From contig JASXSV010000002.1 of the NCBI GenBank assembly GCA_030674915.1, forward strand, positions 1 through 64,000: DNA of 64,000 bases, in the 5' to 3' direction. A program made the translations under genes and the position numbers. Source of the DNA: Candidatus Endonucleibacter bathymodioli (GTDB lineage: Bacteria > Pseudomonadota > Gammaproteobacteria > Pseudomonadales > Endozoicomonadaceae). The notes below the pieces were generated by a model that was not told the origin of the DNA, made no database searches, and saw only the letters and a list, made by a program, of their open reading frames with translations. Below are positions 57,366 to 64,000 of this stretch, one piece after another (within the stretch, counting starts at the first letter, position 1; each line of letters starts with the position of its first letter).

Positions 57366-58099
57366 GGAAGGTGCGATTAAGTCCTGGTAATGAGATAATC
57401 CCTATCACTTCTCTTTAATGGTATGGACCATTAGACACCAACTCAAACTTCGCCGACAGCGAATACCAGCATAAACGCCGCCAAACCTGCAAAGAGAAGT
57501 TTCTTGAGCGGATGAAAACACTGGTTCCCTGGGATGGTGTCAGTTATCGAGCCATATTACCCCAAGCCTGGTAATGGTCGCCGACCTTATCCCATGATGA
57601 CGATGATTCGTACTCACTGTATACAGCAGTGGTACAGTATGGGTGATTCTGCGATAGAAGATGCCTTGTATTACATCCCAGCCATGCGTTTGTTTGCTGG
57701 CCTATCACTGAATGGGATGATCCCTGATCACACCACGATCATGAACTTCCGTCACTTATTAGAGCGTCATGATTTGGCACGCAAAATATTCAACGAAGTG
57801 AATGACTGACTGAGTGATGCTGGTGTGCTGGTCAAAGAACTCACGCTGATGGATGCCATCATTATCGCAGCTCCCAACAAAGCCGGTGAGCGTGATCCAG
57901 AGATGCATCAAACCAAGAAGGGTAATCAGTGGCACTTCGGCATGAAGGCTCATGTCGGTGTCGATGCTCGAACTGGGCTGACGCATAGTCTTACGACCAC
58001 CGCTGCCAACGAACACGATCTGAATCAAGCTAAAAGTCTACTGTATGGTGATGAGGAGTTCATTTTCGGCGATGCCGGTTATCGTGGCGCAGAAAAACG
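57366..58099 (+). pseudogene. IS5-type family B element, 3' truncated
   Basis: It begins with the family B end GGAAGGTGCGATTAAGTCC after CTAG. The transposase has an N-terminal stop, a frameshift near 57540, and a TGA at 57807-57809 ([17 protein letters not shown]). Readable catalytic parts are [11 protein letters not shown] and [10 protein letters not shown]. It stops at about 58099 and continues directly as family C sequence, so the Glu part of DDE is missing. Confidence 0.85.
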
Positions 58100-58358
58100 G
58101 GGCGAGTTCCTTGGGCAGCCTTTGAAGCAATCATTGAACCACATTACCCAAGAAGTGGACGTCGTGGGGGGCAGCCGATAGGTCTGACCACCATGCTGCG
58201 TATTTATCTCATGCAACAATGGTTTCAACTATCCGATCCAATGATGGAAGACGCGCTGTATGAAATTGAATCAATGAGAATATTTGCCAAATTGAAGCTG
58301 TCCGAAGATCGATTACCTGATGAAACAACTATCCTGAAATTTCGTCACCTATTGGAGC
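58100..58358 (+). pseudogene. IS5-type family C transposase, 5' part (split by IS30)
   Basis: [20 protein letters not shown] (partly hidden by the junction), then [20 protein letters not shown] and RLPDETTILKFRHLLE. The frame is intact up to the IS30 insertion at 58359. The continuation is at 59441. The first bases are joined to family B sequence. Confidence 0.85.
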
Positions 58359-59440
58359 CGCGGATTTTAGTCATAAGTGCCCCTTAAAATTTATGCAGCT
58401 AACGCCATTTCACTATAAATCTCATCAGGTGTTTTAAAGTCTAACAGTTTTCTTGGTCTTTGGTTTAGTCGGTTTTGTATATCTAAAATTTCTTTGTCAG
58501 TGACATTATCCAAAGATTGGCTTTTGGGCAAATATTGTCTTATCAAACCATTATGATTTTCATTCAAACCTCGTTCCCACGAGGAGTAAGGGTGAGCAAA
58601 ATAGGTATCTACGTTAAGCTTTTTCTTGATTTTTTCATGAAAGGCGAACTCCTTTCCGTTATCAAATGTGATCGTGAGTAAGTCTGATTGGTAAGGCTTG
58701 AGCATCGTTATAATTGCTTTCGTCACCACGTCAGCGTGCTTTGAAGGAACACGTTTTACCAAATTTAATTTACTCACTCTTTCCGTTAATGTAACCAGTA
58801 CACCCTTGTGTCTTTTGCCAATTACAGTGTCTGCTTCCCAATCGCCTAAACGTATTTTTTGATCCACAATTCCAGGTCGATCATCAATGCTAACACGGTT
58901 TCGGATCTGGCCTCGTGCATCGGGCTTTCTTGTTCTTTGCTTATACTTCTTGTGCCGAAGATGTTGATACAAGCAACCACCCCCAGCTTTGTCCTCTCGA
59001 ATAAACTGGTAAATCGTAGAGGGACATACAGAAGGTTGATTATCTCGTTTAAGGCGTCCTTGTATTTGCTCAGGGCTCCACTGCTTACTTAGTCTGTCAG
59101 TAATTTTATCTTTCAGTTCAGCTACCATCTTGGTCGCTTTTGGTTTCTGTTGATGACGTTCCTGCGCAAAATTATGTGCTTGCTTCGGGCGATAACCTCT
59201 AGCCCCTGTATTTCTAGCCAACTCTCTTTTAACGGTACTCAAATCACGCCTTAAGTCTTGGGCGATAATTTCATTTGAAACTCCTGCTTTTTTCTCTGAC
59301 CAAATCTGGTATCTTTCTTCTTGAGTCAGGTGGGTATAACGCTTATTCATAAGTGGTCTCACATTGGTTTTTGGTCGAACCGTGAGTGTACCCTCTGGCT
59401 CAACTTTTTCAATATGGCGCACTTATGACTGAAATCCGCG
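58359..59440 (-). mobile_element. IS30-family element, apparently intact
   Basis: 1082 bp with inverted repeats CGCGGATTTTAGTCATAAGT (left) and CGCGGATTTCAGTCATAAGT (right, read inward). It is flanked by a 3-bp AGC duplication (58356-58358 and 59441-59443). Removing it rejoins the family C transposase reading HLLE-R-NQLTDKLFAA, which proves the insertion point. Confidence 0.94.
58391..59350 (-). CDS. IS30-family transposase
   Basis: 319 residues from ATG 59350 (MNKRYTHLTQEERYQIWSEK); the GTG at 59422 would extend into the terminal repeat. The helix-turn-helix region is GVSNEIIAQDLRRDLSTVKRE. The DDE residues lie in RLGDWEADTVIGK, FDNGKEFAFHEK and HPYSSWERGLNENHNG. The C-terminus RPRKLLDFKTPDEIYSE is typical. 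No disruption is seen; this is the only transposase in the window that looks functional. Confidence 0.95.
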   Translation of the reverse strand: MNKRYTHLTQEERYQIWSEKKAGVSNEIIAQDLRRDLSTVKRELARNTGARGYRPKQAHNFAQERHQQKPKATKMVAELKDKITDRLSKQWSPEQIQGRLKRDNQPSVCPSTIYQFIREDKAGGGCLYQHLRHKKYKQRTRKPDARGQIRNRVSIDDRPGIVDQKIRLGDWEADTVIGKRHKGVLVTLTERVSKLNLVKRVPSKHADVVTKAIITMLKPYQSDLLTITFDNGKEFAFHEKIKKKLNVDTYFAHPYSSWERGLNENHNGLIRQYLPKSQSLDNVTDKEILDIQNRLNQRPRKLLDFKTPDEIYSEMALAA

Positions 59441-59830
59441 AGCGTAATCAATTGACTGACAAGTTATTTGCTGCGGTCAGTGAGCACTTGAAACTACACG
59501 GCCTAGCACTTTCAAAAGGCACCATGGTAGATACCACATTAATAAGCGCTTCGTACTCGACCAAAAACGCCGAAGGTAAACGTGATCCTGAAATGCACCA
59601 GACACGTAAAGGAAATCAGTGGTACTTTGGCATGAAGATCCATGTCGGTTCGGATGTGGATAGTGGTACTACTCATACAGTAACGGTTACCTCAGCCAAT
59701 AAAGCGGATATTGGCGAACTGCCTGCTTTTTTGAGAAAGGAAGACGAAGTGATTTTTGGCTATGCGGGCGGGTTACACCAGCGACACATATAAGCGAGGA
59801 GCTAGATGCTTGGATTACATTGGAAGGTCA
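59441..59830 (+). pseudogene. IS5-type family C transposase, middle part
   Basis: It continues the 58100-58358 frame: RNQLTDKLFAAVSEHLKLHG, MVDTTLISASYSTKN (first Asp) and VTSANKADIGELPAFLRK. At 59760 the second catalytic Asp of FGDAG is Tyr (FGYAG), and an inserted GGGC-like stretch shifts the frame before [10 protein letters not shown]. Near 59830 (NDKRKPRK) it switches to family A sequence. Confidence 0.85.
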
Positions 59831-60207
59831 ATGACAAACGCAAACCAAGGAAAAATATAAGCTCATCACAAAAGAAACAAAACCGTAAAAACTCACAGAT
59901 TCGTGCCAGAGTAGAGCATTGCTTTAGAGTGATTAAATGTCAGTTCGGATACAAGAAAGCCAGCTACAAAGGCTTAGTAAAAAATGCAGCTCAAGTATTC
60001 ACCCTGCTTGGACTGGCCAATATTTACATGCTACGATGGCGTTTGGGTGGGTAATAATCCGCCCAAAACTCGCCAATAGCGAGGGAAAACGAAAAAATAG
60101 GGTGAATTTACCTAAAAACACACCCATAAGATAAATATATACACCATAAATTTAAATTTGGCTTTTAAAGCGTGGGTGAAAAATAAACGTACTTGTTCAG
60201 AGATTCA
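59831..60207 (+). pseudogene. IS5-type family A transposase 3' end and terminal repeat
   Basis: [20 protein letters not shown], then [20 protein letters not shown] and [13 protein letters not shown], nearly identical to the family A C-terminus at 21932-22150. It ends with CTTGTTCAGAGATTC, the family A terminal repeat. It is fused in frame to the family C part at the shared NDKRKPRK motif. Confidence 0.85.
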
Positions 60208-60214
60208 TTAAACA

Positions 60215-60469
60215 TCATAAGTGGCGCCATGCCTTTTCGCCTCGAGAACTTGAATGTATATCTTTCAGATGATGCTCTAAGCGAGCCCAATCAATGAGTT
60301 CATGGACAGAGTCGAGTTCTTTCACTGCATCGTGATCAATCAGCATTGAATCTGCTAGACTGCGTTGTTTCAAATTTTTCCAAGCCTTAATTTCACCGAA
60401 AGGCATTGATTGTGCAAGGCTCATTATACTTGATTTTCAGTTGTTTAGCGCGACTCGTGCAAAGGTCTC
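60215..60469 (-). pseudogene. IS5-type family D 5' remnant
   Basis: It starts at the GAGACCTTTGCACGAGTCGC end (60469) and encodes MSLAQSMPFGEIKAWKNLKQ through LIDWARLEHHLKDIHSSSRG, then stops. The N-terminal transposase domain only is kept. It is nearly identical to 29717-29884 but extends further. Confidence 0.82.
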
Positions 60470-60664
60470 ATTATAAAATATCTTATTCCTGTTTAAAAAG
60501 TTTACATCTTTTATATATTGGACATTGTTAATAAAAATTAGGTCATTATTGCTACCTTTTAATATAAATATATGATACTTCTCCCCGTTGGTTGGAGTCC
60601 TGGTGAAACGAAGCCTAGTGAGCAGTAAACAACCCTGCTCAGTCAAGAGAAATGAGTATAAAAT
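60470..60664. other. nadC upstream region
   Basis: About 195 bp between the IS D end and nadC. It contains the nadC promoter region and CTAGTGAGCAGTAAACAACC, weakly related to the dispersed repeat. A 69-codon minus-strand frame (60437-60646) is not convincing. Confidence 0.4.
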
Positions 60665-61525
60665 ATGATTTCACAACCACTAAAAGACGCTATTTACAGA
60701 AATGTTTTTCACTCCCTGCAAGAAGACATGGCAGAGTATGATATTACGGCAGCTTTAATCCCTCCTGACAGGCAAGCAGCAGCTCGAGTCATATGCAGGG
60801 AAAATGCTATTATATGTGGTCGCCTGTGGTTTGATGAGGTTTTTCACCAGCTTGACCCATCTATCCAGTTGAGTTGGCAGGTTGAGGAGGGAGAAAGAGT
60901 TCTCCCTAACCAAGAAATAGTTCAACTGAAAGGTTGCGCCAGAAACCTATTAACAGGTGAGCGCTGCGCTTTGAACTTTCTGCAAAACCTTTCTGGCACG
61001 GCCAGTATCAGCGAATATTATGCCAGCATGGTCAAAGGCTTTCCGGTTAGGTTACTGGATACCAGAAAAACATTGCCTGGGCTTAGGATGGCGCAAAAAT
61101 ATGCTGTCAAAATAGGTGGCTGCTTTAACCATCGGTTAGGCCTCCATGATGCTTTCCTCATCAAGGAAAACCATATTGCTGCCTGTGGTGGCATTCAAAA
61201 AACAGTGAATATTGCACGGGCAATGGCGCCGGACAAACCCATTGAAATTGAAGTGGAGAACATTGGAGAATTCAGAGAGGCTAAAGCTGCTGAGGCTGAT
61301 ACGGTAATGTTGGATAACTTTTCTTTGGAGGAGGTAAGGGAAGCAGTTCTACTAAACCAAAGCATTGGTGGTAAAAGCTTACGCCTTGAAGCCTCCGGAT
61401 CCATCACCGAGGATAACTTACTAACAATAGCTGCAACAGGTGTTGATTATATTTCCATAGGAGCGCTTACCAAAAACTGCAAGGCAGTTGATCTATCCAT
61501 GAGGTTCAGTAAAGCTAAGCAATAG
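60665..61525 (+). CDS. nadC: Nicotinate-nucleotide diphosphorylase (quinolinate phosphoribosyltransferase)
   Basis: 286 residues. It catalyses quinolinate + PRPP to nicotinate mononucleotide in de novo NAD synthesis. Conserved segments are [73 protein letters not shown] and [20 protein letters not shown]. The length is normal. It stands alone, with IS remnants on its left and repeats on its right. nadA and nadB are not in the window. Confidence 0.98.
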   Translation: MISQPLKDAIYRNVFHSLQEDMAEYDITAALIPPDRQAAARVICRENAIICGRLWFDEVFHQLDPSIQLSWQVEEGERVLPNQEIVQLKGCARNLLTGERCALNFLQNLSGTASISEYYASMVKGFPVRLLDTRKTLPGLRMAQKYAVKIGGCFNHRLGLHDAFLIKENHIAACGGIQKTVNIARAMAPDKPIEIEVENIGEFREAKAAEADTVMLDNFSLEEVREAVLLNQSIGGKSLRLEASGSITEDNLLTIAATGVDYISIGALTKNCKAVDLSMRFSKAKQ

Positions 61526-61552
61526 TCTCATAATTTATTTTTTATTCCCCTT

Positions 61553-61597
61553 GGGAGTTAATACAGCGGGAGTTAATACAGCGGGAGTTAATACAGA
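61553..61597. repeat. Three tandem 15-bp units GGGAGTTAATACAGC
   Basis: Two exact units plus a third differing in the last base, starting 27 bp after the nadC stop. Confidence 0.95.
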
Positions 61598-62204
61598 AGT
61601 TGTAATCACTGAATATTTTAGATGCAAGACAACTGATGATAAATTGCATAGCTCTAACGCTTTTAATGGTAAGGAGGTTATAGATGCACATAAAAAAAGC
61701 CCCATATTTATGGGGCAAAATCTAAGCGACATCATAATTGTTATTGTTTTTTGTCTATGGTGGCCATCCTTGGCCATTACATCCTTCCTGGAACCTTGCT
61801 TAGCTTATATCTATATTAATGCACATAGTGTGCCAGTTAGGTAAAGGCCTTTATTTATAAGAGGTTACTGGCTTTAAGACTAAAAATGGAGAGCAGTATG
61901 TGGGTGAGAGGTATCACTACTTGCAACCTATCGTAACACTTTACTTTTTTACTTTCTCCCTCTAGAGAAAAAGGGTTGAGCTATGGCCATTACTATTGAA
62001 GGTGTGAGGGTGTTGCATCAGAAATTATCAGTGTTCTAAGTAAGCAGGCCGACCCGCAAATCTGTGGCATCATAAATTTCCTTGCTCCTACGTTGATGAT
62101 GTCGTCGGTTATACTCATGATTAATTTGCGAGTGATGACACCTTTAGACAAATATTTTTTGAAATGCTTGCAGGAAAATACAAAATTTTGCTGGAGAAAA
62201 GAGG
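61598..62204. other. Spacer with decayed coding-like sequence
   Basis: About 600 bp. It holds the hairpin above and a dispersed-repeat-like motif (GGCCATTACTATTGAAGGTG, 61984-62003). A plus-strand frame at about 62118-62279 (FASDDTFRQIFFEMLAGKYK, then ILLEKRGYQNNEELRSIVLT) looks protein-like but lacks a start and follows a stop. I see no intact gene. Confidence 0.4.
61692..61716 (-). terminator. Terminator-like hairpin (minus strand)
   Basis: On the minus strand GCCCCATAAATATGGGGC is followed by seven T. It could end a leftward transcript coming from the truncated ORF at 62205-62450, or limit antisense transcription into nadC. Confidence 0.65.
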
Positions 62205-62450
62205 CTACCAAAATAATGAGGAGTTACGCTCGATCGTACTCACTGGAGAACATAGCAGAGAGCAAGCAATAAATTTATAGATGCGGTGGGTTTTGGTATT
62301 CAGGTCAAACACTGGATTGTTGAGTGCATTTGATATGGATTCAGGCAAAGGGTAATCTTCAATCTGGAATATCTCACCTGAATCAACATTGTAACTACCT
62401 ATAAAGGATGGTTTGTTTTTCCGCAATAAATATATATTGCTGTTCACTAA
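62205..62450 (-). pseudogene. Unknown ORF truncated by an IS5-type insertion
   Basis: The frame enters from the IS element and continues leftward as VNSNIYLLRKNKPSFIGSYN, then VDSGEIFQIEDYPLPESISN and NPVFDLNTKTHRIYKFIACS, ending at 62205. Composition and length of the open part suggest the 3' end of a real gene whose 5' end was cut off at 62451. Family not recognised. Confidence 0.5.
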
Positions 62451-62595
62451 GGAATCTCTGATTGAAGTGGCTTGCAAGTCGATTGTCAGATTTGCGATAA
62501 AACTCTCTAACTTTCTCGCTTATTTCATCGTAATTTTCGATTCATTTTGTCGCTTTTGCCCATTTATCCGCTCTTGAGGCGGATTTAGGGCGCAA

Positions 62596-63558
62596 TTATG
62601 CCGTTAACGCATTACGTTGCAGGTATAAATTGGCCATTGCCATCAGGCTCATAACTTGCACCATGTTTTTTTCCAAACCACGGTAACGAGCTTTACGGTA
62701 ACCAAACTGACACTTGAGGATTCGGAACAGGTGCTCTACCCTGGCTCGTATTTTTGATTGCTGGAGATTACATTTGCGTTGACTGCTACTTAGGTTGCCT
62801 TTTCTTGGTTTGCGCTTGTCATTGACTTTCCAGTGCAATCCTAAGCATCGAGCGCCTCGCTTATATGTGTCGCTGGTGTAGCCCGCATCGCCAAAGATTA
62901 CTTCGTCTTCCTTTCTCAACAAAGCAGGCAGTTCGCCAATATCCGCTTTATTGGCTGAGGTAACCGTTACTGTATGGGCAGTACCACTATTCACATCCGC
63001 ACCGACATGGATCTTCATGCCAAAACACCACTTATTTCCTTTACGTGTCTGGTGCATTTCAGGATCACGTTTGCCTTCGGCATTTTTGGTCGAGGACGAA
63101 GCGCTTATTAATGTGGCATCTACCATGGTGCCTTTTGAAAGTGCAAGGCCGTGTAGTTTCAAGTGCTCACTGACCGCAGCAAATAACTTGTCAGTCAATT
63201 GATTACGCTCCAATAGGTGACGAAATTTCAGGATAGTTGTTTCATCAGGTAACCGATCTTCGCACAGCTCCAATTTGGCAAATCTTCTCATTGATTCAAT
63301 TTCATACCGCTCGTCTTCCATCATCGGATCGGATAGTTGAAACCATTGCTGCATGAGATAGATACGCAGCATGGTGGTCAGGCCGATCGGCTGCGCCCTC
63401 CAATACGTCCACTTTTCGGGTAATGTGGTTTAATGATTGCTTCAAAGGCTGCCCAAGGAACACAAGATTCCATTTTCTCAAGAAATAACTCTTTTTGCGT
63501 TTTGCGTTTTGCGTTTTTTGGCTGCGTAGCTGAGAGACGCAAAACTTTGTTGTTTCAT
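62596..63558 (-). pseudogene. IS5-type family C transposase, frameshifted
   Basis: ATG 63558 starts [19 protein letters not shown] third copy of a 7-bp repeat (63494-63514) then shifts the frame into a stop. Removing one unit restores [21 protein letters not shown] second frameshift lies near 63395. From 63372 the frame is open to the end: MVDATLISASSSTKN, FGDAGYTSD and RARVEHLFRILKCQFGYRKA give all three DDE residues. An internal start at 63372 would lack the N-terminal region. Confidence 0.88.
63494..63514. repeat. Three tandem TTTTGCG heptamers inside a transposase gene
   Basis: Two copies keep the transposase N-terminus in frame; three copies, as here, put a TGA about 12 codons later. 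Confidence 0.9.
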
Positions 63559-63623
63559 TTTGGATAACCGGTTTGCCTTAGCATGCTATTGTACTAGGTT
63601 TTGGAGATTCAATCAGAGATTCC

Positions 63624-63934
63624 CTAGTGACACTTACAAAAGAGGAGCACGCAGCCTTGGCATAAGCTGGAAGGTTAATGACAAACGTAAACCAAGGAAA
63701 AATATAAGCTCATCACAAAAGAAACAAAACCGTAAAAACTCACAGATTCGTGCCAGAGTAGAGCATTGCTTTAGAGTGATTAAATGTCAGTTCGGATACA
63801 AGAAAGCCGGATACAAAGGCTTAGTAAAAAATGCAGCTCAAGTATTCACCCTGCTTGGACTTGCCTATCTTTACATGCTACGAGGGCGTTTGGGGGGTTA
63901 ATACGCCCATTTATGAGACTTGTTCAGAGACTCC
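63624..63934 (+). pseudogene. IS5-type family A 3' remnant
   Basis: It starts inside the transposase at (T)[18 protein letters not shown], runs to the normal C-terminus (YMLRGRLGG, stop before 63902) and ends with the terminal repeat CTTGTTCAGAGACTCC at 63934, followed by TTAA. The 5' two thirds are absent: they are not on the other side of the family C element, so a simple nested insertion does not explain the structure. Confidence 0.85.
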
Positions 63935-64000
63935 TTAACAAAGGTGAATATAGACGTCAAAAAATAAGTATAGGAAAATTAAATGTATGTTAAGTTAGTC

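Larger units (their letters stand above)
62451..63623 (-). mobile_element. IS5-type element, family C (complete ends)
   Basis: 1173 bp with inverted repeats GGAATCTCTGATTGAAG (left) and GGAATCTCTGATTGAATC (right, read inward). Flanking sequences are CTAA (62447-62450) and CTAG (63624-63627): both fit the YTAR target but are not identical. The left flank is an unknown ORF, the right flank a family A transposase. Confidence 0.88.

Overview
The window is an origin-proximal segment of a gammaproteobacterial chromosome. It carries dnaA-dnaN-gyrB, rpmH-rnpA-yidD-yidC-mnmE, glyQS-gmhB-plsC, the complete F-type ATP synthase operon, glmU/glmS and nadC, with the gene neighbourhoods seen in Pseudomonas and Oceanospirillales relatives. 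It is AT-rich and loosely packed. It holds many decayed insertion sequences, several short tandem repeats and eukaryote-like proteins, which fits a host-restricted, Endozoicomonadaceae-like symbiont or parasite. The strongest clue is a protein at 55969-57342 with a BIR-like zinc site and a textbook IAP-type RING. From memory, such inhibitor-of-apoptosis proteins are known from the intranuclear mussel parasite 'Ca. Endonucleobacter'. That assignment is inference and was not searched.

Layout. 1-8709 (minus): a two-partner secretion pair, a very large filamentous-haemagglutinin-like exoprotein (3' end outside the window) and its TpsB transporter. 9369-10475: a shortened FimV-like LysM protein with a 7-bp tandem repeat just upstream. 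10802-11646: a damaged IS30 copy. 11669-12886: an HI0933-type flavoprotein. 13146-21249 (minus): atpIBEFHAGDC with unusually long spacers. 21503-21638: 17 copies of an 8-bp repeat. 21781-24198: two abutting IS5-type elements and a remnant. 24357-29672: a 1771-residue coiled-coil protein. 30076-32160: oligopeptidase B. 32423-35781: glmS and glmU. 36283-36804: transposase debris. 36876-42103: glyQ, glyS, gmhB, plsC and gmhA. 42425-49136: gyrB, dnaN and dnaA. recF is missing from its usual place, where there is instead a 1.56-kb gap with two perfect parS sites. 49137-50271: probable oriC. 50272-54786: rpmH, rnpA, yidD, yidC (plus) and mnmE (minus). 55969-57342: the IAP-like gene. 57366-60469: a mosaic of IS pieces including one intact IS30-type element. 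60665-61525: nadC. 61526-63934: repeats, a truncated unknown ORF and two more IS5-type copies.

How it fits together. The core genes cover replication initiation and segregation (dnaA, dnaN, gyrB, parS), membrane protein insertion (yidC, yidD), energy (atp), cell-envelope precursors (glmU, glmS, gmhA, gmhB, plsC) and translation (glyQS, rpmH). The accessory layer (exoprotein, coiled-coil protein, IAP-like protein, peptidase) is what one expects of a bacterium acting on a eukaryotic cell. IS-mediated rearrangement is visible throughout: the atp and glm genes lie on the gyrB side of the origin and mnmE is inverted. At least four IS5-type families (called A, B, C and D here) and one IS30 family are present, and nearly all copies are broken.
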